A stretch of 64,000 nucleotides of DNA from Panorpa germanica (lineage: Eukaryota > Arthropoda > Insecta > Mecoptera > Panorpidae): positions 620,001 through 684,000 of the forward strand of contig OY783203.1 in the NCBI GenBank assembly GCA_963678705.1. The letters run 5' to 3'. Under the pieces are notes generated by a model. The model was given only the letters and a program-made list of their open reading frames with translations, was not told where the DNA came from and searched no databases. Of this stretch, positions 54,257 through 64,000 are shown one piece after another (positions within the stretch are counted from its first letter, which is position 1; each line of letters begins with the position of its first letter). The position numbers and the translations under genes are program-made.

Positions 54257-55126
54257 CTAATATCTCTTCCTCTTTTTATTAATATGCTTCCCCATTTGCT
54301 CGTTAGAATTCTTAAAATATACGTAAGTCTGCAATACTCCCTTGAGGCAGGTTAAGCAAATAGTATTGGGTAAATCATCGTACATATCCACCTGCAAAAT
54401 AAACCTATGTTTAGTATTAGGAACTAATAAAAGTAAATATTATGAATTGTATTACATGAGAGTCATACTTAGGTTAATTAAATGAAAACATTATGGTGTG
54501 TTACATGGCAAACGACAATTTTACGTTATTTTAATTTGAATTTTATTTTTATATAATAGTCCCCTCCCGTGGCTCCTAACTTTCATCTTCGTTCGCATTA
54601 GAAGTGTTTTTTTGTTTCGTCGGAAAATGTTAAGTGTAACAATAGAGCAACGAATTGTTGTGAAATTTCACATGAAACTTGGAAAAAAAGAAGTTTATCG
54701 CGTGCACGTATTTTTGAGTGGTTTAAACGTGTTCAAGATGACCGAGAAGACGTTTAAGATGATTCACGCCCGGATGGCTTTTCACGTCAAGAACGCATGA
54801 CAATATTGAATCGAAAAGTGTCTGTCAAGAGGTTTCCAGCCAAGTACAGCATCCCAGTGTTAGACCATCCGGCTCATAAAACCTAACCCTACTTCTTCCA
54901 TGTATAACGAAATTTACGTCGTTTTTATGTAACCTAACCTTCGCGTTGTATAGCGTGAACGGTACTTGAAAATAATGCATACCTTGAATGGGGTATAGTC
55001 ATGGATCTTCTTCTGAATGTGTATCTTCCTTCCCATTTGTCCGAAGATGTTAACCACCACCATTGATTTGCCGCAGCAAAGTCTGCAGGTCCACCCAGTT
55101 TGCACGTTTGGCCCCGTAGATCCCAT
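54257..55126 (-). CDS. ZAD-only zinc-binding protein, 92 aa
   Basis: Two coding exons: 55126-54983 (48 codons, starts MGSTGPNVQTGWTCRLCCGK) and 54391-54257 (44 codons plus TAG), joined in phase 0 by an AAG|GTATG donor and a TTTTGCAG acceptor. The product has the ZAD layout of two Cys pairs: C14-x2-C17 in TCRLC and C60-x2-C63 in ICLTC. An aromatic/hydrophobic middle (VVNIFGQ) lies between them, and a helix follows (LKGVLQTYVYF...). ZADs normally dimerise insect C2H2 transcription factors and sit at their N-terminus. Here the protein ends soon after the domain with a basic KKRKRY. It may be a stand-alone ZAD, a short isoform of a longer gene, or a decayed ZAD-ZNF gene. A mariner fragment sits in the intron on the other strand. 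Confidence 0.75.
54585..54840 (+). pseudogene. Mariner-family transposase remnant (N-terminal HTH part)
   Basis: Two frames together read like the start of a mariner (Mos1-type) transposase: IEQRIVVKFHMKLGK in one frame, then RIFEWFKRVQDDREDV in another. A frameshift lies near 54700 and an in-frame TAA follows REDV. Only the DNA-binding N-terminus is left. The catalytic DDD region is absent. It is inserted in the intron of the ZAD gene in opposite orientation. It is inactive. Confidence 0.8.
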
Positions 55127-56698
55127 TTGAAAACGTTTATGAAACGAAATTTGTTGATAAAATTATTAGATAACCTTATTAGGATGTGTTGTGCACGTAT
55201 CTCTCACAAACTCAACTGCAGCACTTATGATCTGCTTAGATCTTTTGTTCTCACAATCAGTGCATACTGGATAATTCCAAATTTAAATTTCAAATATCGC
55301 GCTCTATTGGCAAATTTTGCATTTAACATAAATAAATAATTCGTATTATAGTTATTTCATGCTTTCGTTCTGGAAATAGTCACTGAATGAAATTTAAAAT
55401 ATAAGTAAAATACACAAAATGTTAAAATTACATGAAATAGTTGAGAAAATAACTTATTAATATTTAGTTCATTATTTATGTATAATTGTTAAACAAAATT
55501 ATTTACGTAATTGCTACGATGGTACTACTGGAATAATACCTAGACAAGAGTCTAATATCGGAAATATTAATTTAAGAATTAATTTAAATTTGTAACTTGT
55601 AAATTTGTAGTGATAATTATTCTGATAGTTATATAGGGTCTTTCAACAAGAGCGTTCAGTTTAAATTTCGCACAATTTTTGAACGGTCATTATGGCAGAT
55701 TATGCTGTGCTTTCATTTTAGTGCCACCTGGTGCTGCCACACCGAAGTCTGATATGACCAGATGTGACTATGACATTCCTCACATGTCAAATCTGATAAA
55801 TATAACTAAAATAACTGTATCAAATAATTGTTATTTGTATCTGTTGAACCATAGTTTAGTTTGTTATATAATATTTAGTTCAATTTGGGTCAGTAACTCC
55901 AGTAAACTCAAGGTCAGTTTTTAATATGTCACATCAAATTACATAATAAATTATAAATAAAGGTTAGATTTGATAAAATTATAAATTGAAATTTATGCCA
56001 TTGTAAATGAATATATTGTATAGTTTATGAATATAGTCTTGTTATTTACAATTAACCCTATCTATGCTATTAATTTATCTTCTATTGTAAAGAAAAACTG
56101 TTTTGAAAGTAAGTCTTTGTTTTCTTGAATAAAAACTAATGCACTTAGAAGTGGTAAATATTTACATAACAAATATTTCTTTTGGAAAATGTAAATATTT
56201 TTCATGTTGTTGTTTTAGGTTATGTTTTATGCTTTAGTTTTTATGCAGAGTAAGTTTATAAAATAGTAATATTAATTATCAGCAAAAGTAATTCAAATGG
56301 CCTTATAAATAAGCAATATATTTGTATAATTTTGCATTCAACATCCATTATTTCTATTTTTCTTTAACTTTGAATATATATACATATTCAAAACTACACT
56401 CTAAAGGAAGTATTAGTTTAAGCATTATTCTAATTAAAATTTTATTGATAACATTTTGGTTTATTTTAATAAATTAAGAGATAGTAAACACAGTTATTGA
56501 AAAATACTACTTGCAAATTAATTTTTGTGTTTAAATATATTCTTAAGGCACAAAAAAGCATTAACATTTATGAAATAAGTAATTTTTTCTATTGTTTAGT
56601 AAGTGTATATATACACAATACAAAATTATTGCAAAGTAGTCTTAAAAGTTGTAGAGCTAATCCTGATATTATATAATTTATTTTTGTTTTAGATCAAG
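55127..56698. other. Divergent upstream region of the ZAD gene (-) and Bckdha (+)
   Basis: AT-rich. An acceptor-like TTTTGTTTTAG just before ATCAAGATGG at 56699 implies a spliced 5' UTR for Bckdha, whose first exon lies somewhere here but could not be fixed. Repeat family C copy 2 is at 55634-55730. Confidence 0.5.
55634..55730. repeat. Dispersed repeat family C, copy 2
   Basis: Starts AGGGTCTTTCAACAAGAGCG and aligns with 43690-43790 at a diverged level. It does not code for a recognisable protein. Confidence 0.4.
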
Positions 56699-58387
56699 AT
56701 GGCATTATTTGGGAATATATCAAAAGGTTTTAGGCGATGTCTGTCTTTACGATATAACTTTAGGGTTTGTCTGTTATATTAAGTACATTATTAACACTAT
56801 ATTGAATAAAAAATCTTACTTTAATGACACCTTATAATTGCAGCATTTGTCACAGTCTGTACAACAAACCATGCAAAATGATAATACAGCTGTATTTCCT
56901 GGAGCACGTTGCCAATGGACCGATAAATTACAATTGACTCATCCAGAAAGTATAAGTCCGTTTTCAGTTTATAGAGTATTGGACGATTCTGGTAAAATTA
57001 TTAATGACAAAGAAGATCCCAACCTTAGTCAAGAAATTGTTGAGAAAATGTATAAGGACATGTTATTACTTAACATAATGGATAAAATATTATATGAATC
57101 GCAAAGACAGGGGCGTATATCATTTTATATGACAAATTACGGAGAGGAAGCATCACACATTGGAAGTGCAGCGGGTCTGTCTTCTGAGGATTTAGTATAT
57201 GCTCAATATCGTGAAGCTGGTGTTCTTGTTTGGAGGGGTTTCTCTGTTCCCCAATTTATTAATCAGTGCTATGGAAACTGTGAAGATACTGGCAAAGGCA
57301 GGCAAATGCCCGTTCATTATGGAGATAAAAATTTAAACTTTATTACGATATCTAGTCCACTTGGTAAGTTATCCTATCCTATTAAATCAATTATAATATT
57401 ATATACTTGTTTTTTATATCCAACTTAACATTACATATTTATTTGTATATCAGGTACGCAAATGCCACAAGCAGTAGGCGCAGCTTATGGTTTTAAAAGA
57501 TTACCATCCAATGACCGTTGTGTTATTACCTATTTTGGCGATGGAGCTGCTTCTGAAGGTGATGCTCATGCTGCTTTTAATTTCTCAGCAACACTTGAGT
57601 GTCCTATAATTTTCTTCTGGTACGTATATGTTTCATATTTATGTATTATAGTATATAGAAAAGTAATTTTTAAACTCTTTTATAATGCAGCCGTAATAAC
57701 GGATTTGCCATTTCCACAACGACAGACGAGCAATATAGGGGTGATGGTATTGCCTCTAGGGGACCTGGGTACGGTATAGCAACCCTCAGGTTCGATGGTA
57801 CCGATGTGTTTGCTGTTTATAATGCAACTAAAGCTGCGAGGGAATATGCGATTAATAATAACAAACCAGTTTTGTTAGAGGCCATGGCCTATAGGTAATG
57901 TTATTTTTAATAAATATGATTTTGCATTATTATATTTAACTTATTGCAATTATTTTCAATTTAGGGTTGGCCATCATTCTACTTCTGATGACAGTTCGGT
58001 TTATCGATCGTCAGATGAAGTGAAAGTTTGGAATGATGAGAAAAATCCCGTTACAAAATTACGAATGTTTATGGAATCCAAGGGTTGGTGGACTATCGAT
58101 CAAGAAAAGGATTTTATTAAGGATACTAAGAAACATATTTTAAACACTATCACCGATTCGGAAAAGAAATTAAAATCTGATTGGAGTGAACTTTTCCACG
58201 ATGTTTACTATGATATGCCGGAACATATTGAGTACTTATCACATTCCAAATATATTTGTAGCTTACATTATTTATATTTAAATATTATAAAATTACATTT
58301 ATTTTTAGATCACAAATGAAGCAAATGAAAGAACATGTTAATAAATATAAGGATCATTATCCTTTGGAAAATTTCAAATCGTCATGA
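56699..58387 (+). CDS. Bckdha: 2-oxoisovalerate dehydrogenase E1 subunit alpha, mitochondrial
   Basis: Six coding exons: 56699-56764, 56844-57363, 57454-57619, 57691-57894, 57965-58231 and 58309-58387. They give 1302 nt, 433 aa plus stop, the usual length. E1-alpha, with E1-beta, decarboxylates branched-chain 2-oxoacids from Leu, Ile and Val using thiamine diphosphate in the mitochondrial matrix complex. The N-terminus ([20 protein letters not shown]) is Arg-rich without acidic residues, a good import signal. The thiamine-diphosphate motif GDG...NN is at residues 224-226 and 253-254 ([18 protein letters not shown]). The regulatory phosphorylation loop [16 protein letters not shown] is at about 319-334 and includes the serine targeted by the BCKDH kinase. 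The end [13 protein letters not shown] fits the family. The last donor is inside MPEHIE and joins to [10 protein letters not shown] polyA signal AATAAA lies at 58771-58776. No defect seen. Confidence 0.95.
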
Positions 58388-59252
58388 AAGCAAAAATACC
58401 AAATACCACGCATCTCAGAAATTATATTGAAAGGGCAAATTCTTCCACATGAGGAGCAGGATTAAAAACCGCAATGTGTCGTGTTTTTAAATCTCAAATA
58501 GCATTTATCTTGTAAGATTTGTAAATACTGTATATTAATATATATATGTGTATATTGTTATCTTTTTAAAAGAAATATTTGTTTTGTAAAATATATCAAA
58601 TTTATGTATAGCTCGACTAGTTTACAGAATTTACGAATGAAAACCAAGACCGCCTTAACAGTTATTAAAAATCAAATCATTTACCTTGCAAGGTCATTTT
58701 TAAAGAAATGCTTTCCTGAGATAATTTTTTAATTAATTTTATGAATTTGTATTTTAACACTTGAATTTGAAATAAAATAAAACATTTTATATTCAAGTAG
58801 AATATTCTTATTGAAAATAATAACAAATTATTACTTATCCAATAGCATCTGTTGTCTTTATAGCAAATACATACATTTTCAAATTAATAATACGTAAATA
58901 GTATATGTTATTGTTTTCTTTAACACAAGACGTATGTACTATCTTAAACCCTTATGTAACATATTAAGTAATTACTTTTCAAAGTTTATAACACATAAAA
59001 CCTGTAACGTATTTTAAGTATTTTATTGCTTTATAATAGTAAAATAAACTTTTTTCAAAATAGAATAGATTCACTAAACTTCTTAAGATCTGTTAGTGAT
59101 TATAAAGTATCTGTAAAATCATAAAATAAGACCTTGGTTTAGTTTGAAATTGTTTTTAGAGTTGAAAATTTATAGAGCAGAGCGAAGACCAGTAGACTAA
59201 TAGAGAAAAGACATCCTGTGTGAAGTGCTACTAATATTGATATATAATCAGC
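58388..59252. other. Bckdha 3' UTR and spacer
   Basis: AT-rich. It contains the polyA signal AATAAA at 58771-58776 followed by an overlapping second AATAAA. Nothing else is supported before the inverted-repeat element. Confidence 0.65.
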
Positions 59253-61258
59253 TTTTTTGGAATAGTGAACTAAAATGCTCGGCGACTCAACATTTGAAGG
59301 GGATGAAGGGTGAAGGGAGTGCACTGAGCTAAAGTTCAGTGCAGTTCAGTGATACCACATATTAAAACATAATATTTTTTACGTTTACAATTTCTTCATT
59401 CATTGCTTTGATTTCCATCTGGTTATGTATATACTATACTACAATCGTGTAAAAACGTTTCTCGCCAGATTAATTTACGTTATTTTTGCCTTTTATTTAC
59501 TTGTTTAATTTGTTTATTCTCCTCCTGAGTCTTCAACTCCAACATACAAAGTTATTACGTTGCATTTTACATATACTCACTGACCACTAATTTTAAAATG
59601 ACATTATAGAATTTTTTTACATTGCGAGCTAAAAGAATAAACAAACTATTTGACTTGCGTCATCAAAAAAGTATCTAGATAATTTGTTAGATACGTTCCA
59701 TCGTTTTTAACAAGGCTATAACCTTCTATCATCTCGAAGAAATGAAGAAAATTTAGTTTTTGTTTTAGTTTTTTTAAAAGTAATATTTACATAAAATAAT
59801 GAATTTTGTGAAAACTTCAACGCCTGATATTTAGGCAACACAAATAACCTCTCTTTTTAGTTTGTAATTACATAAATAGATGTCGCTAGTAGTATTTTAA
59901 ATTGGAATTAAACTGGAGTATTTATATGATAATGTAAATTCAGTAAATACAATATTTTCATCATTATTAACAAGAGTATAACTTTCTATCATGTCGATGA
60001 AACGAAGAAAATTTAGTTTTTACTAAAATTCAAAATTTAACATTTCCATCGTTTTTAACAAGGCTATAACCTTCTATCATCTCGAAGAAATGAAGAAAAT
60101 TTAGTTTTTTTTTAAATTAATATTTACATAAAAAAATGAAATTTGTGGACACTTTAACGCCTGATTTTTAGGCAACACAAATAACCTCTCTTTTTAGTTT
60201 GTAATTACATTAATAGATGTCGCTAGCAGTATTTTAAATTGGAATTAAACTGGAGTATTTATATGATAATGTAAATTCAGTAAATACAATATTTTCATCA
60301 TTTTTAACAAGAGTATAACCCTCTATCATGTCAAAGAAACGAAGAAAATTTAGTTTTTACTAAAATTAAAAATTTAACATTTCCATCGTTTTTAACAAGG
60401 CTATAACCTTCTATCATCTCGAAGAAACGAAGAAAATTTAGTTTTTACTAAAATTAAAAATTAAATATTTCCATCGTTCTTAACAAGGCTATATAACCTT
60501 CTATCATCCCGAAGAAATGAAGAAAATTTAGTTTTTGTTTTAGTTCTTTTTTTTAAATTAATATTTACATAAAATAATGAAATTTGTGAAAACTTCAACG
60601 CCTGATTTTTAGGCAACGCAAATAACACCTCTTTTTAGTTTGTAATTACATTAATAGATGTCGCTAGCAGTATTTTAAATTGGAATTAAACTGGAGTATT
60701 TATATGATATTGTAAATTCAGTAAATATAATATTTTCATCATTTTTAACAAGAGATAATCTTCTATCATGTCGAAGAAACGAAGAAAATTTAGTTTTTAC
60801 TAAGATTAAAAATTAAATATTTCCATCGTTTTTAACAAGGCTATAACCTTCTATCATCTCGAAGAAATGAAGAAAATTTAGTTTTTACAAAAATTAAAAA
60901 TTTAACATTTCCATCGTTTTTAACAAGGCTATAACCTTCTATCACCTCGAAGAAATGAAGAAAATTAGGTTTTTGCTAAAATTAAAAATTTAACATTTCC
61001 ATCGTTTTTAACAAGGCTATAACCTTCTATCATCTCGAAGAAACGAAGAAAATTTAGTTTTTACTAACAAATAGTATTGAAAAAGAAATAATAAACTCAA
61101 ATATATTTCTACCAACAGAAATTGTAAAAGTAAATGATATTGCGTTTTAATATGTGGTATCAGTGAACTGCACTGAACTTTATCTCAGTGCACTCCCTTC
61201 ACTCTTCATTCCCTTAAAATGTTGAGTCGCCGAGCATTTTAGTTCACTATTCCAAAAA
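59253..61258. mobile_element. 2-kb non-autonomous element: 115-bp inverted ends around a tandem array
   Basis: Left arm 59253-59368 and right arm 61144-61258 are inverted copies that differ at only a few positions. Shared words include GGAATAGTGAACTAAAATGC, TCGGCGACTCAACATTT, GTGAAGGGAGTGCACTGAG and GATACCACATATTAAAAC. Between them lies a tandem array (59698-61070) plus short unique spacers. No transposase ORF is present. I see no clear target-site duplication, so the exact ends and class (foldback-like, or a TIR transposon with internal minisatellite) are uncertain. Confidence 0.8.
59698..61070. repeat. Composite tandem array, 88-bp and 340-350-bp units
   Basis: Units begin with CCATCGTTTTTAACAAGGCT (or a close variant) at 59698, 60046, 60383, 60471, 60823, 60911 and 60999. 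Spacings are 348, 337, 88, 352, 88 and 88 bp. The short unit is the phrase through GAAGAAAATTTAGTTTTTAC. The long unit adds a spacer with CGCCTGATTTTTAGGCAAC and ATAGATGTCGCTAGCAGTAT, then a diverged half-unit (AACAAGAGTATAA). Copies are highly similar, pointing to recent unequal exchange or slippage. Confidence 0.9.
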
Positions 61259-63622
61259 TGGCGGACTGCGGGCGCCTAAAGCGACCATGCTGAAACAGTG
61301 ATGAATTTTACACTAAGTGATAGTACCCTGGAAAATTAGTTAACGATATATATTGGTTAACAGGTTTTATAATGTTATTTATAAACCTACGGTCATAATT
61401 ATATTCAAGTGATAGAATGATATATAATTGAATAATTAGCATAGATAAGTTCATTCGTTTCATAAGCGTCTAGTCATTTTTAAAATTGGTTGGCACTAGT
61501 AACAATAGGTGGCAACACTTTAACCTAGTAGAACGCCGTAGCCAAGGCGACTGACTGCCATAGCAACCAACAACGAACAACATCAACATAGGTACAATAA
61601 AAAAGTAAAATTAAAAACTTTAGTAAATGTAACCAATTTATGGATGTATTTAGAAAATTGAGGATAAAGTGCGTGTTTTAATTAATATTTTTTTTGATTA
61701 GTGAATGTGGATTGTGGAATGCATGTTATTTCTCAGTAAAATTTCTTTTGACATATGACATTTATAATCATAGCAAAAAATGGCCGATTATATTTTCAAT
61801 ACGTGACAGTGCATGGGTTTTATGATCCAGTTAAATGTTATTTTATAATATTAAGCATTTTTTAGGTTACCATTAACGTATATATATATATACATTTGGA
61901 ACATTATAATATAGGATATATATAAATATACATATAATATATTTTATAATTGTTTATTCTGTAGGACATTGGTCTATTTATAAATAACGACAAGGAAAAC
62001 AATTCTTTTTGTACCTCTGGTAAATAGATATTTGGCGCTATCGTGGCCCCCTTTAGTCGTCTGTTGAAATATAAAACTATTCATATTTTCGCACTTGCTT
62101 TGTATTCTGTACTATATTTTAGTTGCAATGTTGACATGCAATTTTTTGTTTGAATGTACTGTAGTTATCTAGCATTTACAATTCTGCTACAATACTAATG
62201 TTCAGATAAAGATGAACATTTGTTTAAATTCAAATAACTTTTTTATTTTTCTTTTATTATAAAGTTTTATTTTTAATGTTATTTGTTCAAGACTGGAAAA
62301 ATTTAATCAAACAAGATGGAATTTGAAAGATCAAAGAAAACCCTGTTACTAGTATTCGCGTCTTTGTTTAAAGATTCACTCACATTTTGGCCAATTACTC
62401 CGCTTGCTTCTTGTTTTTCACCAGAGCTTTGGCATTGTTTATGTCACAAATCCATTATTTTACTAATGTATTCGCACTACCCCAATATACACAATAAAAC
62501 GTACTTATTTTTTACATGAGTCACGAGCCGCGACAACATAGGGTCAACGGTTTCTTTTATTGCCCTTTCATTCATGACAGGTGTGCATTGATCACCATGC
62601 TTGACTATGATCAGGGATGGAACACCTGCGTAACACCCTTCTGTTTAACCGTACTAGTAGTAGTACTATGATAGGTTCCGCATGCCACCTGCCATTTGTT
62701 ATATTCTTTCCTTTACATTGAACAACTACTAGTACTTCATATTCTAACTTTATGTTTATCAGGAACAATGTAATAATTAGCTTGTTTGTTATTTGATCAA
62801 TATATCTATCCTTTTCCCCTTCTTTTATTATTCGTTGCATGTCGATTATTTGACTTATTTGTTTTAGTGCTTATTTCTTAACAAATTATTTAAGTTCAAG
62901 TATTATTTATTTGTTCTGTTTTGTTATTTACTGTGTTAAGTTCTCCAGAATTAATTTAAGGTACGATAGTTTTAACTATATTTTTTATTATTAAAATGTC
63001 CACAGATGATTGCAGCATGCTTACTTAATGGCACCTGTGAAACTTGGTTTGCTATACATTGAGAACCATGTCTGTTAAAAGATAAAATGTGTCTTTGCAA
63101 TGCAATATTTCAAAGGTTTGTATAACGCATACCTTAAATATATTTAGTATTAATTTCATTTGAAATTTATCAACAACAACGATCAACGATCGCTCATAAC
63201 AATTTGTTGTTATTTGGGGAATCAATGTGGACGAATTGCAAATGAAATCGGTGACACAAATTTCTGGGCCAACTTTATTATTAGAATAATTACACATTAT
63301 ATTTGTTTAGCTATAATAACTTTTTCTAAATCAATTACGGATTATAGTTTTATAGTGAAATGAGCAATATTTAACCAGTAAAAATTTACTTTTACGAAAT
63401 AAATAGTTTTTTTTACGTAAATATTGTTACCGTTTACTAAATTTATAGTTACATATATATATTAATGTTAAACACTTTGTTAGAGTATGTGGATATCCCG
63501 GTCTTCTTTTAATATATATATTTAAAAATAGTTACTTTTTGTCTACAAATGTTTTGATTTGAATAACTTCCTGTATTCCCTTTCCTACTAGCGAGATAAT
63601 CTTGTAACAACACATAGAAATA

Positions 63623-63674
<52 letters not shown>

Positions 63675-64000
63675 TACATTTATCTATGTTATATAAAATA
63701 TTGAATGCAAAGATTTTACATAAATAAAACATACATTTCCATATATATAAATTAAAATAATTCTAATGTTTCATTTTGTTTTCTTATGTGTCAGTTGACT
63801 ATATTTATCATTTTCTTAATATTTTATCTAAATCTTATGGATCATATGCCTCCAAACGTTTGTTTCAGTGTACTTTAATGCATTCTGCATGTAGCAATAC
63901 TCTAACAATGTACCTTGTAATGCATAAATATATTTTTATAGCCAATAATATTTAAAATATATTAGCAATTCATCTAAATTTCTGAATACTGTGAGATACA
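61259..64000. other. Right-hand flank without recognisable gene
   Basis: A GC-richer patch follows the element (61259-61300). The rest is AT-rich. ORFs at 62316-62519, 62592-62840 and 63052-63363 have no family signature or splice context. A TA microsatellite lies at 63620-63674. The region could be intergenic or part of a long intron of a gene to the right. Confidence 0.5.
63620..63674. repeat. TA dinucleotide microsatellite
   Basis: (TA)n tract of about 55 bp with small interruptions near both ends. Confidence 0.9.

Noticed and set aside
54612-54800. 62-aa ORF as a gene
   Set aside because: It is the broken mariner transposase N-terminus with a frameshift.
57652-57779. ORF extension of Bckdha past 57619
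   Set aside because: It reads through the TG|GTACGT donor. The spliced form restores the conserved CRNNGFAIS motif.
1-64000. tRNA genes, CRISPR arrays, viral or toxin genes
   Set aside because: I scanned for T-loop-like GGTTCGA words and regular spacer arrays and found none with supporting structure. No viral or toxin gene was recognised.

Overview
This is a 64 kb window of AT-rich insect nuclear DNA. It has spliced genes with GT-AG introns, very long AT-rich introns, and many short transposon remnants. Animal-specific families are present: cysteine-string protein, p190 RhoGAP, a ZAD zinc-binding domain (typical of insects) and an EGF/SEA membrane protein. Base composition and repeat texture suggest Lepidoptera, but that is an inference and the species is unknown. 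I see no prokaryotic features, CRISPR arrays, tRNA or rRNA genes.

Layout from left to right. 1-957 (-): the N-terminal end of a p190-type RhoGAP (pseudo)GTPase protein, running off the left edge. 5941-28745 (-): the complete cysteine-string protein gene Csp (DNAJC5), seven coding exons over 23 kb, 253 aa. 30498-31912 (+): MOSPD1-like MSP-domain membrane protein, 214 aa, head to head with Csp. 33774-48738 (+): a 16-exon type I membrane protein of 1213 aa with signal peptide, proline/threonine-rich ectodomain, SEA-like region, EGF modules, one TM helix and a long cytoplasmic tail. 50642-52629 (+): a 338 aa single-pass membrane protein that I do not recognise. 54257-55126 (-): a 92 aa ZAD-only protein with a mariner remnant in its intron. 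56699-58387 (+): the E1-alpha subunit of branched-chain 2-oxoacid dehydrogenase (Bckdha), 433 aa. 59253-61258: a 2 kb element with 115 bp inverted ends around a tandem array. 61259-64000: no recognisable gene.

The genes form no operon or pathway. They are a normal mix of housekeeping genes (Bckdha), neuronal or secretory genes (Csp), ER membrane genes (MOSPD1) and epithelial or cell-surface genes. All exon models were built by reading splice sites and checking that the reading phase is continuous. Each complete model gives an integer number of codons.

I found no convincing new biological system. The items most worth a second look are the stand-alone ZAD gene, the inverted-repeat element with its 88/345 bp array, the tandem splice donors in the SEA/EGF gene, the duplicated segment around Csp exon 1, and two membrane-protein genes that I cannot name.
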